Part shown: piece after piece, positions 35,100 through 45,306 of the stretch
Layout of the letters: every line of letters starts with the position of its first letter
How positions within the stretch are numbered: the first letter of the stretch is position 1
Notes under the pieces: model-generated
Seen by the model: the letters and a program-made list of their open reading frames with translations, nothing else
Told to the model about the DNA's origin: nothing
The model's database searches: none
Program-made: the position numbers and the translations under genes
Assembly (NCBI GenBank): GCA_037179335.1
Contig: JAKZHN010000015.1
Location: 310,001-374,000 of the forward strand
Origin: Cyclaneusma minus
Lineage: Eukaryota; Ascomycota; Leotiomycetes; Marthamycetales; Marthamycetaceae
Reading direction: 5' to 3'
DNA: 64,000 bases

Positions 35100-36082
35100 A
35101 CAGTGCGTCCGGAATAGGCAGAAAGGGGATATGCTATCAGGTTTTTGGAAGTATGTATTAACGTTATTGCTCGGGATTTGGCGATTTTGGGCCTTGTATT
35201 TTACTTAGCTTGCTACTTCTAGCGGGATTTTTTGGTACCAACTGGTATGGAATGGGATGGCTAGATGGTTGTGGGCCTGCGGAGTATTAATGATACCTTG
35301 CTTGCACATGTTAATGGATGTTCTTGCGAAGAAGTTGCCGGTACCTACACGTGTGGCCAGCTGACTATAGAATTCACGCCACTATGGCTGATGCGTGGCT
35401 GATGCGCTATATTCTCCGAAAAAGCTTGTGGCCGTGCAGCTGATACAGATATGAACATTCCTTTTCTAAAAATAAATTCTTGATTCGTGAGCTTCTGGTT
35501 GGCTGGACAGAAAGCTTTCTCTGCCCTCTGGGAATATAGCGCATGTATAATCGGCTGGCGACACTACACGTGTTTATGCTTTTATGCTTTGGTGGAACCG
35601 GGTCTGGATCTTGGAAGCTTTCTGACGGGGCTTTGGGAGCTTTCGTGTCTCATAGAGTAGGATGGGTGCTACAGTGTCAGGAATAGGCTTAAGGTCTGTC
35701 TGTCTGTAATCTCGTATATGGTTTCGAACGCTCCAAACCCGACTGTGACTTTTCAACTTTTGGAAACCTGATCTTATCTGGTTGGCCAAATTAATGGCCT
35801 ATTGGTATTTCTAATGCGGTTCACCCAAGACCGATACTTGGACCATTGGCTGAGGTAATTGGTAAATTCATGTTATATTGTTTTTGCTATCTAATATTTT
35901 TGTGTTTTTTCGTGTAAGTAGTACTCGTAAGACATTATGCTCAAAAGCTGAGAAGCTCAAAGCGAGTGAAAACTAAGCAGCTTCCTGTGCACCAGCTTCC
36001 ATCTCAAAAACCAAGCGAATGTTCAGCTTGTAAGGGGTATAACACCAGCCACCGCTTCCCACGCATGCCCTCAGTGATGCTC
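35100..36082. other. intergenic, A/T-rich, no gene seen
   Basis: A/T-rich flank between the ends of the tyrosinase gene and the convergent minus-strand gene. No repeat or RNA gene was recognised. Confidence 0.45.
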
Positions 36083-36565
36083 CTACAACGGACTAACATC
36101 AAACAGATCAAACGAAGCATCACTCGCCTCCGTCGTCGCACTCGCATCACTCCCCTTCCTCTCCCACTTTGACTTCAGCGCAAAATAGCATTCCTCGCCC
36201 GTCTCCTTATCTACACATAAAATATGAATTTCGAGCTGCTGCTCAGGACTCATCACTGCCGCCGCCTGTGCCGCTTGAGCCTCAGCCTCATCTCGTTGAT
36301 ACGTGCTGGGCGGTGGCGGAGGTAATGGTTTCATGAGCATATATCGGCATTTGCGTACAGCTTTCGGCATTGCGGCAGGCACTTGAGGAAGTGGAAGATG
36401 TTGTTTTAGGATGGCCACGGGGTTGTGGGACGACTTTGAGCGGGGGGAGGTGGGCTCGTCGGGGCTGTATGTGTTGGATGTGGGGACGGAGATGGCGGGT
36501 TCGTAGAGGGGGTGACGATGCGGGTGACGCTGGAGGGTCGCGGGACGGGGAAGGACTGACGGCAT
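36083..36565 (-). CDS. uncharacterised protein, Pro-rich N-terminus
   Basis: A single exon encodes 160 residues. The first 70 residues are Pro/Ser/His-rich and probably disordered. From about residue 68 a more ordered part begins (MPKAVRKCRYMLMKPLPPPPPS), and residues 100-135 contain SPEQQLEIHILCVDKETGEECYFALKSKWERK, which alternates hydrophobic and charged residues like a beta-rich domain. The C-terminus is acidic (DASFDLFDVSPL). No family is recognised. The ATG at 36565 is the first in frame, and no upstream exon is evident. Confidence 0.6.
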   Translation of the reverse strand: MPSVLPRPATLQRHPHRHPLYEPAISVPTSNTYSPDEPTSPRSKSSHNPVAILKQHLPLPQVPAAMPKAVRKCRYMLMKPLPPPPPSTYQRDEAEAQAAQAAAVMSPEQQLEIHILCVDKETGEECYFALKSKWERKGSDASATTEASDASFDLFDVSPL

Positions 36566-37995
36566 GGTGGGTTGTGATGGGTGATGAACCGGTTCTTATG
36601 CCAGTCAGGGGACGACGCTCCACCGATAGGGATGGGTGATAGCTTCTGAGGTTGGGCGAGACTTGGAAGTCTTGGGCTGAGTGGTAACGGGGTGGATGTA
36701 CCCGGGTACCAGGCAGCTGAGCAAGGAGAGCAAGCCACCAGGGCCAGAGGAGCTGGTTTGGGGTGACTCTTTTGACTTCTGGTTGAGATAGCCAGTGGAA
36801 GAGCGATGAGGATTATATTGGGGAAACTTCGCCATCTGACTGATAGTGAAACGAATAGCAGAAAAGGAAAAAGCAAGCCCACATTCCCACGATGCTTAAG
36901 TAGACGGCATCCTACCCACCGTTGAAGTTAACTTCAATCGCCGAACCAAGATTTGCGGAATCTAAAATTCTATTTTCGAATTGAATCCAGAATTTTAGGC
37001 GGCTGAGGACGAGTCCGTGCCCTTCCTGCTGTCCATGCCGACTCGGCATGGGAAAGAGAGTTTGGCATGAGACACCCATGGACATCCATGCCGTCCATGC
37101 CAACTCCGAAGTTGGCTATTAGATAGTGCGAACCCTGTGCTGGGTGAGGCGCGCAAGGTACCCTCGACCGCAACGCCGCTCGCCAATGGCCGACTGGTCA
37201 GTTGCTATGCAAAACATCCGATCGTGCGTGCATAGCCGTTCGCAGATCAAGTTCGCTGAAGCTTCTTCAATGATCCCAAAACCCAAAAAGAGTGACGGGT
37301 GATCTTTGAGAATCGGCGGATCCCAGTATTGCCGCAAGCTCCTCGGCCTCCTCCAACACCAATGCCGAACGCAAGCCCGTGATCTCCAGCAATCGAGATC
37401 TGATCATCTGAGCTGAAATAAATTTGCGAAGGGCAGAGAGGCTGACAGAACTTCATTTTGGAATCATTCCGCATCTCCCTGCCCCGACAAATTTACTTCG
37501 CTTCAGACAATCCGGCTACCTTTCAGTGTTGGGGCCACTGTAATTCAAGTCGTTGCCCAAATTATCGGTGATAATAATAGATTAGGGCCAGGTCATCAAT
37601 GAAGTTCGGGTGGTCCTAGAGTATGTGCATGAATGAACATGAGGAGGGAGGGAGGCTGAGGGAAAGTTTGGCCGACAGCTGTCAAGTTGCCGAGTGAACG
37701 CCATTCGGATTTCGGGTTATTGCGCAATCATATCGTCGGCGAGTCCCTGCAACGTCAGTCAGTAATCCCATTCTGGATATAAGGTGTAGTCTTGCCAGTT
37801 GTCAGTCAAAAGTTCCAACCATATCCTCTTGTCCACGCACTCAGAGCCACGAAACAACCCCATCAAAGTTTCCAACTAAACTCTTTCGTCAATACCCGAG
37901 ACAGTTTGCAACCTCACCTACCTCGGCTCGCCTTGAACAAGCCTGAAGCTCACAAACACAAGTTTCTTTCCCCGCCTCTTGGCTCGCACTTCCCC
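36566..37995. other. intergenic, no convincing gene
   Basis: Contains small palindromes. taaaattct and agaatttta form an inverted pair near 36962-36997, and ccatgccgactcggcatgg is a local dyad near 37033-37052, with further ccatgcc copies to 37110. ORFs on the minus strand at 36406-36882 overlap the previous gene in another frame and look like shadows. The last 300 bases are C/T-rich leader. Confidence 0.45.
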
Positions 37996-38334
37996 ATGTG
38001 CTTCTCATTCTTCTCAAGGCGAAGACGACAAAGCTGTCTTGACGATGTCATCTCACCAAAAACAGTGGACCATCGCGCAGGCGGCCATCGCATACACGGC
38101 CATCATGGACGCTCCTATCAGGCTCCCTTCCCGGACCACTCCTGCTCCAATCGACACTATATCACTCCCAACTTTCGCGTTCCCACCCCCGTCTGTTCCG
38201 CTCCCATATACGGGGCTCCTACCTTTACCACTCCCATATATGACGCCCCGCGAGTGAGCAGCAGCTCATACCGACAAGGCCAGGCCATAGTAGTGGAAAC
38301 GCCCAGCAGCAGAAGGAGGAGGCGCTCTTTCTGA
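37996..38334 (+). CDS. small basic Arg/Ser-rich protein, unknown
   Basis: A 112-codon frame begins MCFSFFSRRRRQSC and ends ETPSSRRRRRSF. The Met-Cys start followed by Phe and Arg clusters is seen in small fungal proteins that may be palmitoylated, but this is only analogy. The middle contains near-repeated TPVCSAPIYGAPTFTTPIYDAP. The frame is open upstream with a C/T-rich leader-like composition, so the ATG at 37996 is chosen. No domain is recognised. Confidence 0.5.
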   Translation: MCFSFFSRRRRQSCLDDVISPKTVDHRAGGHRIHGHHGRSYQAPFPDHSCSNRHYITPNFRVPTPVCSAPIYGAPTFTTPIYDAPRVSSSSYRQGQAIVVETPSSRRRRRSF

Positions 38335-39557
38335 TGGGCGGACAAGTCGGGGGCAGAGGCCTTGGGATCTCGGCAGGAGTTGAAAGACAAGCCGGGACCT
38401 GAGACTGAAGTAAAAGCATATCACACAGCCTGCTGCCTGACCTGTTGGATTGCGGAAGAACGTTGTCGACTTGGAGCGATAGAACTCGGTACGATAAAAG
38501 TCGGTAAAATTTCCAGGGAAGTTGGCGTAACACAACTGCATTAATGGGATCGTTCCATTCGAGCTTCTGGGAGAGATTTGACGATAGAGAATTTAATGAA
38601 TCAACTTTGGACATGATTGGTTTCTCAGGCTCCGTGAACCAGTCGTTGTCCGGAAGGCGGGAAAATGCGTGATCCGTGAAGTGGGTGCTTTGACCGGTAA
38701 CATCGGTGTTGACTGCCAGCACAACAGCACTTCGAACAAGCTTCTGAAAATCAAGGAACAGCCTCAAGCTCGTCAGCCTAGGTAAATCGAGACTCGATGT
38801 CATCGGGAACGCCACTCGTGGCAATGTGCTTGAGGATTTGTGACTCAATATGGTGGACTCTGCTCGGAAGAGGCGTCCAATCTCCGCTGTTCAGGGCCCG
38901 ATTGAGCTTGACCGCCTCGTGGCCTGGTTGTTCGCGTGTTTTGGCGTTGCTAAGTGTTCGTAGTGTCGTTCATCTCGAAAAGCTTGGCTTGGAGTCGAGG
39001 ATTCAGGCTGGCGGGGGCTGAATCAGCCGACGATCTTAAGTGGGGTCGAGACCCTGGAATGGTGCCGATTGGGCCTGTGCTGTCAGTAATGAATGGCTGG
39101 CGATGACATCACAGGTCGCGCGAGCGGCGAGACATGGAGCTACCTACCCTTGTCTGTGCTCTTTATCATGAAATCATGAATTCCCCATAACCCTCAGCGT
39201 CGCATCACCATCCTTGAGAGCCATCCAAACATTCATACCGGTCTTGAAACAAGGTACGTGAATACCCCGCTTCCAAGTCCTAGCTCGACAAGTCAACTGC
39301 AAACAACCTCGAGCTGCTGCAGGGTGCAGTTGTTGATTTGGCATGCGCAACTCAAATCGACATCAACAACATTTGGATCGAGAAGGAACTGACCAGATCC
39401 CCAGGACTACCTAAGAAACCACTGAATTCAAACACACCTACTCTTCTTCCAAAATGTAGGCTTCCCACCACATCTTCTTTTGTCTGCATTGCATCTTCCT
39501 ATGTTATCCGTCGACGCCGCTTGCACGGCCTATCGATCTTATTTCTTCTTCCCCACC
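38335..39557. other. intergenic, no gene seen
   Basis: Overlapping ORFs on both strands (38225-39021) have no protein-like features. The 3' end is the leader of the eisosome gene. Confidence 0.45.
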
Positions 39558-40742
39558 ATGGCGAAGAAGCCAAAGAAGAGTCGGCATGCACTGTGAGATG
39601 AATGCCAGTGGTATGGTCTATGAACATCTAGCTGACCTCAACGCCCCGACAATAGGAATCGATCCCTATCCATCCGCTCGGCCAAGAGCCAGAAGAACGG
39701 CAGCTCCGGCACCAAATACCATGCCTTCAGTCTCAACTCCCTCCGCGGTGGCATGCAGCCCGAGCTCAGCAAGAAACTCTACAAGCTCATCAAGGACGAG
39801 AACCATCTGATCGCCAGCTACGAGTCTGCCGGCAAGGAGCGCATCTCCATTGCGACCCAGCTCAGCGACTGGGGTGAGGCCACTGGCGATGATGCCATCT
39901 CGGACATTTCAGACAAGATCGGCGTTCTTCTTAGCGAAATTGGCGAGCAAGAAGACCTGTATGCGCACAACCTTGACGAGTCTCGAACTCTGCTCAAGTC
40001 GATTCGCAATGTCGAGAAGAGTGTGCAGCCTAGCAGAGACCACAAGGCCAAGATCCAAGACGAGATTGCGAAGCTGAGGGTCAAGGAGCCTGAGAGCACC
40101 AAGCTGCCTACTCTGGAGCAAGAGCTTGTCCGAGCCGAAGCTGAGAACTTGGTCGCAGAAGCCCAGCTCACCAACACTGTAAGCTTTCCACCCCCTGAAT
40201 GAAGTTGTGCTGCATATCTTGAATTCACCACTAACTTTCGATCACCATAGTCTCGCCAAAAGATGAAGGAAGCCTACGCCGAGGAATTCTATGCCACAAT
40301 TGAGCGTGCTGAGAAGCAAATGATTCTTGCAAAACACGGCCTCCGCTTGCTCAGTCTCCTCGACGACACCCCCGTTGTCCCCGGAACCGTCCGTCCAGCA
40401 TACGACAACACCGCCGCAGGCCGTCAAATCCTCAACGAAGCCGAGGACGACCTCCGTTCCTGGTCTCCAACCCACGAGCAAGTCCACACCGCCGTAGACG
40501 ACCTCGAAACCAACCTCATGCCCAGCGCCCGCCAGGAAGAACCCACCTCAACCGGCGGCGAAGCCGGCGAACTCGGCATCCAAGGAGGCGAGTCCTCGCA
40601 CCTAAGCCGTGCCACCGACAACGATTCGTATGAACATGAGGGAACGGTAGGAACAGAGGGAAGTGTAGCAGGTACGAGCGTGACCACCGGTGCCGGCCCA
40701 ACTTATGCTGCTAGTGAGGCCGAGACACCTCAGGTTGCATAA
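39558..40742 (+). CDS. PIL1: eisosome core component, PIL1/LSP1-type BAR protein
   Basis: Three exons (39558-39592, 39656-40178, 40251-40742) encode 349 residues. The N-terminus MAKKPKKSRHALNRSLSIRS is the basic membrane-anchoring segment of the family. The block HAFSLNSLRGGMQPELSKKL and the LVRAEAENLVAEAQLTN helix are diagnostic. The BAR domain covers about residues 45-265. The C-terminal 80 residues are acidic, Ser/Thr/Gly-rich and disordered, where Pkh-type phosphorylation occurs in known members. The protein assembles on the plasma membrane into furrow-forming half-tubes. Introns have ctgac and ctaac branch sites. LSP1 cannot be told from PIL1 without a tree. Confidence 0.94.
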
Positions 40743-41440
40743 GAGTACTGGGTTCCTAACACCGGTGAATAGTGACTTCGGATGAGAAACAGACGTGGCG
40801 TGGTCGGCTTGCTGTGCAGCTGGATGGCGGCGGTACGAGCGACTATACAGCTTCGGGTCCTTTTGATCGGACGACGGTGCGCAATTTCTCGGAAGCGAGT
40901 TCCTTCTCGTTCGGCTCTTCTTGATGTTTCGTCCTTGGCAACTATTTTCACTTTCTTCGGGGATTAGCGAGGCTTGGGGTTCTGCGTTGCTGCGTTTCGG
41001 GTCTGGATTTCTTCTTCTGTTCTGACAATGAGGGGTGTGGAAAAGGGGATCAGGACGATGATCGGAAGGATTACGGGCTTTTAGGTCACCATTATTTACG
41101 ACTTAATGGGCGATAACTCAATGGTGACTTGGTGGTGTATTTTGCGTGTCGAAACAGTCGAAACTAAGGAGTCAATTCCATCCGCCTGACACTAATATTC
41201 CCAACTCCATTTCGGGATGCACGTTTTGTTGAATGTGAATACTTTGGTGATATGTCTTGCCCCTGAGAGAAAACGCAATCCTAGGAGGGAGAATCAAACA
41301 AGATATAAGGACGAGTGAAAAGACTGAAGGAACAGAGCCCGAGGACGCACTCTTTCTCTTAAGCAATATATAGGCTTCTAAGCTGACTTATGCTAAAGCT
41401 TGGACACCTCACATCCGACAGTAGAGTTTCTCGGCAAGGA
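40743..41440. other. intergenic
   Basis: 3' flank of the eisosome gene, then non-coding DNA leading into the SCR2 upstream blocks. aagcaatatatagg near 41362 is the reverse of a motif found near 17304 and 42894, so repeat-derived sequence may begin about there. Confidence 0.4.
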
Positions 41441-41744
41441 ACCGATTAAGCCGCTGGGGTCGGTTTGTGAACTCAAGAGGGTGCCCTTGCATGAATGCCT
41501 AAATTCAATTAAATGAGGAGAAATCATCGAGCGTCCTTTGTCCTGCAGGATAGTTTGCGATGCAGACGCTCCAATCATGATGGTATATGTCGGTCCGTTG
41601 GTGCATTCGGACATTCGGACACGAGACGAAGCGCTTTCGAATTGATCCTCTTATTTTTGCTCTCCAACATGACCAGTTGCCAACTCCAGGCGGAAAGTTA
41701 GGACGAGCAGGGAGTGAAAGTCAAAAAGGCCACGCTCTCTTGTA
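41441..41744 (+). repeat. SCR upstream blocks X and Y, copy 2
   Basis: Block X (41441-41640) matches 17056-17270 on the same strand. Block Y (41660-41740) matches 43495-43590 and the reverse of 16915-17040. They lie upstream of SCR2 and are cut off by the foldback element at 41745. Confidence 0.65.
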
Positions 41745-41927
41745 GTGACATTTCTCTTGTGCGCTCAGCTACGACCCGAGAGTGTTTCCGATTACTAGAG
41801 ATATTCCAGATTATCCGAAAACTTTCCAGTTTTTCGAAAATCCCTGGGCATTTGGAATATTCTTAATGACTAGGAATATTTTCAGGTATTGGGAATATTC
41901 ATTAGGCGAGCGCATAAGAAATGTCAC
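41745..41927. mobile_element. foldback MITE in the SCR2 promoter
   Basis: gtgacatttct(c)ttgtgcgctc at the left end is matched by gagcgcataagaaatgtcac at the right end: an inverted repeat of about 21 bases with a small indel. The interior is A/T-rich with repeated ggaatatt motifs. The flanks cacgctctct (left) and cacgaggctctct (right) resemble each other and may be an altered target-site duplication. Neither SCR1 nor SCR3 has it at this place. Confidence 0.65.
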
Positions 41928-41971
41928 CACGAGGCTCTCTCCTAACGGTTATTAGTGGGAACCTTTCGGGA

Positions 41972-42003
41972 TTCTCGGGAAAGCAAGATTTACCTTCCCG
42001 CGT
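41972..42003 (+). promoter_or_regulatory. shared promoter dyad of SCR2
   Basis: TCTCGGGAAAG ... AGATTTACC TTCCCGCGT, nearly identical to the SCR1 copy (16828-16858, other strand). It lies about 170-200 bases before the ATG. Confidence 0.5.
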
Positions 42004-42030
42004 GAAAGAATCAAATGCGAAAAAGAAATC

Positions 42031-42038
42031 TATAAGTA
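42031..42038 (+). promoter_or_regulatory. TATA box of SCR2
   Basis: TATAAGTA, followed by ctataggct, 137 bases before the ATG. It is conserved with SCR1 and, with one change, SCR3. Confidence 0.5.
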
Positions 42039-42174
42039 CTATAGGCTACTACATGTGTCGACTCTCTGATTTCCTATATATCTCAGTGTTCAGGAGCCGG
42101 TTTCACTTATTCTCTCACACACCAGAATACCTACGCATCCATACACCGATTTCCCCTTCCACCCCAGCGCAAAT

Positions 42175-42534
42175 ATGCAACTCCACCTACTCCACCTCCT
42201 CCTTACCGCCACCCTCGCATCCGCCGTCTGCGGCCCCATCATTGGCAACTGTCTCGATGGTGATTGCGCCGGGACCGAATTCGGGTTAAAATGCACTGCT
42301 GTACGTAATCCCGTCTCCCAATCCCATCCTCAAATTTCAATAGCTTTCAAAATAAAATAAAACCGTGCTAATAATTCGTTGACTTGATAGGGACAATTTG
42401 ATGGCTGCCCGTGTGGATTCGGATGCGGGACTCTACCAAATTTGCAAACTTTTAATTGCGCGGACCCACAATGTCAGGGCTCTGGAGGGCGCTGTCAGTA
42501 CTCGGAAGCGCATTATGGGTGTGGTTGTAAATAA
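42175..42534 (+). CDS. small cysteine-rich secreted protein SCR2 (12 Cys)
   Basis: Exon 1 (42175-42300) and exon 2 (42391-42534) encode 89 residues. The signal peptide is MQLHLLHLLLTATLASA, with the mature chain starting VCGP. All 12 cysteines of SCR1 and SCR3 are kept. The C7-C8 loop is one residue shorter, and the C10-C11 loop is the same length as in SCR1. Outside the cysteines and CGFGCG the mature chain differs strongly from SCR3 (for example TLPNLQTFNCADPQ against DYTKGLTVYKCADD), while the signal peptides are almost identical. The intron is in the same place. A MITE lies about 250 bases upstream. Family unknown; effector or antimicrobial role is inference. Confidence 0.88.
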
Positions 42535-42579
42535 ATGGGTGAGTACTAGGGAGCGAAAGTCATAGTGGGAACCTCTCGC

Positions 42580-42862
42580 TCCTTCGTACATACATGCCAT
42601 TAACCGTTCGGGATTCTTCCGGCTTGATGGGAGAGTCGAGAAAAATTCAATGTGAAAGAGAGATTGTATGAATAGGGGCTATCAACTCTCTCCTCTCCAA
42701 TTTTCACATCACCGTCAGTTCCAGATCCAGTTGAACTTAGTCACAATTACACACACGAACAGTACACCCCAAAACACCCACACTAGCGCAAAAAAGTGCA
42801 ATTTCACCTCCTCCTCCTCCTCCTCCTCCTCACCACCACCCTCGCATCCGCCAACAGGCTAA
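42580..42862 (+). pseudogene. decayed SCR copy, 5' part
   Basis: A promoter-like stretch (gtacatacatg, cgttcgggattctt) is followed by leader sequence and, from 42796, the signal-peptide exon in the family's form. The ATG is changed to GTG with an extra base run (aaaaaagtgcaatttcac). The CTC codons have expanded to a run of eight (Leu repeat), and the frame stops 23 codons in, after TLASANR. No cysteine codon follows. Confidence 0.65.
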
Positions 42863-42907
42863 GGTAGAGCATTCCTCACTGTTCGGCATAGAGTCCTATA
42901 TATTGCG

Positions 42908-42932
42908 TGAGAGAGAGAGAGAGAGAGAGAGC
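42908..42932. repeat. (GA)n microsatellite
   Basis: About 12 GA units follow a cctatatattgcgtga motif that also occurs near 17304. It lies between the two decayed SCR copies. Confidence 0.85.
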
Positions 42933-43004
42933 TCCAGCTCTTCTCTCCTCAGTTCTCTCAAATCAATCTGGTCCTCCTCCCTTACAGGTTGGGACAGAAA
43001 CCTA

Positions 43005-43163
43005 GCTTTCGCGCCTCTGTACATACATGGAATGCATGAACCGTCGGGGTTCTCGGGAAATTAAGATTTGAATGTCTACAATTATGACGACAAAGCTTGC
43101 GAGGGCGATGCACAGGAAGGGCGCTGCCATGGGGATGCGTATTATGGGCGTAGTTGTAAATAG
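43005..43163 (+). pseudogene. decayed SCR copy, 3' part
   Basis: gtacatacatg and ggttctcgggaaa (the promoter dyad half) run directly into the tail of exon 2 from 43067. The frame reads NVYNYDDKACEGDAQEGRCHGD, then AYYGRSCK and stop. Two cysteine codons are lost (Cys to Tyr, Cys to Arg), and all of exon 1 is missing. The ending gtagttgtaaatag is identical to that of SCR1. Confidence 0.7.
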
Positions 43164-43259
43164 ATAATGTAATTGTTGCGCTGCGATTTTGAAAAATCAG
43201 CTTCTCTGATGGGGGGATGGGGAATCGACGCGGATTCCATTGACACATCGACAAGCAAC

Positions 43260-43600
43260 ACTCCACTTTTCTCCATCTGTGCTGTCAAAACCCAGGAGGG
43301 TCAAGGCCCGGAGGCTTCTCCGTCGGTCACTGGTTCGGAATTGCGACAGTAGACGAAGCGCTTGTAGGTTGGAAGTAAAAGCCAACCCGGTCTGAAGGAC
43401 GAGAACCAGTCATTCCTAGGTATTCAGGTACAATTACATGGTACTCCTAATCCGCGCCGGCATCCCATGTCCTATAGCGCTCTTGAATCTCGATATTTTG
43501 CTCTCTATCATGACCACTTACAAAACAGCCGCCAGTCGCCGAACTTCAGGCGGAAGCGAAGGACGAATGGGAATTGAAGGCCACCCCTTCTCCCAACCGG
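43260..43600 (+). repeat. SCR upstream block Y, copy 3
   Basis: 43495-43590 matches Y at 16915-17040 (reversed) and 41660-41740. The strongest match is to the SCR1 copy, with shared caaaacagccgccagtcgcc and aggacgaat. 43270-43400 may also match the reverse of 17360-17460, more weakly. Confidence 0.6.
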
Positions 43601-43768
43601 CATCACTGGGAATTTGGAAGAATGAGAACAGGTTTGAAGCGATTTGCTCAAAACAGCCGGGTCCCGAAGGACGGAATTGATTCTCACTATCTAGTATATA
43701 TGCACTCCCCATCCTGCACCGTCAGTGCACCTCCTAACAAGCTTTCTGGTCACGCATTGACAGTCAAG

Positions 43769-43814
43769 AACTCGGGATTTGCGAGGATTGAAGTAAGTTT
43801 TACATTCCCGCGTA
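43769..43814 (+). promoter_or_regulatory. promoter dyad of SCR3 (diverged)
   Basis: aactcggga ... tttacattcccgcgtag keeps both halves of the dyad seen before SCR1 and SCR2, with a longer spacer. It is preceded by gcattgacagtc, as in SCR1. It lies about 310-350 bases before the ATG. Confidence 0.4.
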
Positions 43815-43937
43815 GATCTCCTCGGCACCTGTCTTTCCATATGTTTTCATTGGCCATGTATGGAAAAGTTTCAATACCGATGCTGAGACTGGAGAAACTG
43901 GGCAAAGTCGGGAGAAACTCTATGCGGAAGAGAGACG

Positions 43938-43945
43938 TATAACTA
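43938..43945 (+). promoter_or_regulatory. TATA box of SCR3
   Basis: TATAACTA followed by cataggct, 177 bases before the ATG; a one-base variant of the SCR1/SCR2 box. Confidence 0.45.
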
Positions 43946-44121
43946 CATAGGCTGCCCAAGTCACCCCCCAATCCAAAGTCCCCGTCTCACTGTTCCACAC
44001 ACACATACACACACACACATACCCACAAACAAACACCTCTCAGGGGCGACCAATTCGCTTTCCAGTTCCCAGTTCCACTTTTCCACACACCCACAAACAC
44101 CCACAAACACCCAGCGTAAAA

Positions 44122-44517
44122 ATGCAACTCCAACACCTCCTCCTCCTCCTCACCGCCACCCTCGCATCTGCCGGCTGCGGCCCCATCGTCGGCAACTGCT
44201 ACGACGCCGACTGTGGCGGAAACCAACAAAACCTGGTCTGCACCGGAGTACGTGACCTCCCTGCCTTCCCCTTCCTGCCCGGGCCCGGCTCCCATTTTCC
44301 CACCCCTTTCATCCTATTCATCCTTTCCAAAAAAAAAAAAAGCTAATGGTCTGATTTAAAACAATAGGGACCATTCATTGGCTGTCCATGTGGATTCGGA
44401 TGCGGGGACTACACCAAGGGTCTGACCGTTTACAAGTGTGCCGACGATGGATGTCGGGGTAAGGGCGGGCGCTGCCGCCGACCGGATTCCATCCACTTTG
44501 GATGCAGCTGTAGCTAA
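44122..44517 (+). CDS. small cysteine-rich secreted protein SCR3 (12 Cys)
   Basis: Exon 1 (44122-44247) and exon 2 (44368-44517) encode 91 residues. The signal peptide is MQLQHLLLLLTATLASA and the mature chain begins GCGP. It is the closest relative of SCR1 in the mature part (YDADC, CTGGPFIGC, CGFGCGDYTKGL), although SCR1 is 27 kb away. Twelve cysteines are conserved. The intron contains an A11 run before its acceptor. The leader holds a CA-rich microsatellite (about 43996-44020) and repeated ccacaaacac units, also hinted at in the decayed copy. Function unknown; see SCR1. Confidence 0.9.
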
Positions 44518-45306
44518 ATTACCTACATGGGCGATATCTCCAAAGGCCACGGGCAGAGGAGATCTCGACGGGTTGATGGGTGGGCGGAATCGAACAACGG
44601 AGTTCATTGATACATCTGGGCTTTTGTGATTGGGGAATATCATCAGAGGATTCTTGGCTAGCATTTTGCAAAGAGAGTGTACACACCTTGTCTGTCAATT
44701 GTACAGAATCTTTGTACGGTTTCTCTGGATGTGGCTGTGGTTGATGGAACTTTGGAAGTTACTTCATATTCTTAGCCGATGTCGTTCTGAGAGACTTTCG
44801 TCGATTCGTAGAAGTTACCCATAAGAATCTGTGAGAGTGTGTATGGCGATTTTCTGAGAACGATACGAGTTGCATTGAGGCTGTGATAACTTCCTTGAAG
44901 AATGTCATCCAAGCTTCCAATTCCAAGTTGGCTTATCTCGGTACGGGAGAATAGCTTTCAGTTCACAGAAATCGTATGATTTCTACAGTGTGTTCGTGGT
45001 TGAGGATTGCCATCTAATATTAGGATTCCTAGTTCATTTTCATGCGGTAGTGTCTCTATCGATTTTCAGAAGCTGTACGGTTGCTATACGGCAGCCGCGG
45101 CCAGGAAATGTCATCCAAGCTACAAGTGCCAAAGTTGTAAGTGATTCCCTTCTTCTGCTTTCGTAAAATGAGAAAATGATCGTGTTGCTAACGGAAAACA
45201 CTGTAGGATTAAAGCCGCAGACACTTCGCCATCGACATGACCCACTCGGGTGCCCTTGCCCAACAATCACCTACTCAAAGTCGCAAGCGTGCCAGAGCTA
45301 CCAGTA
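44518..45306. other. intergenic with degenerate direct repeat
   Basis: aatgtcatccaagctt at about 44899 and aatgtcatccaagct at about 45108 begin two related stretches (followed by ccaattccaagttg and acaagtgccaaagttg). No gene is supported. A short ATG frame at 45237 stops after 28 codons. Confidence 0.4.

Noticed and set aside
36406..36882. 158-codon minus-strand ORF rich in Pro/Ser/Thr
   Set aside because: Different frame over the better-supported gene at 36083-36565 and its upstream region.
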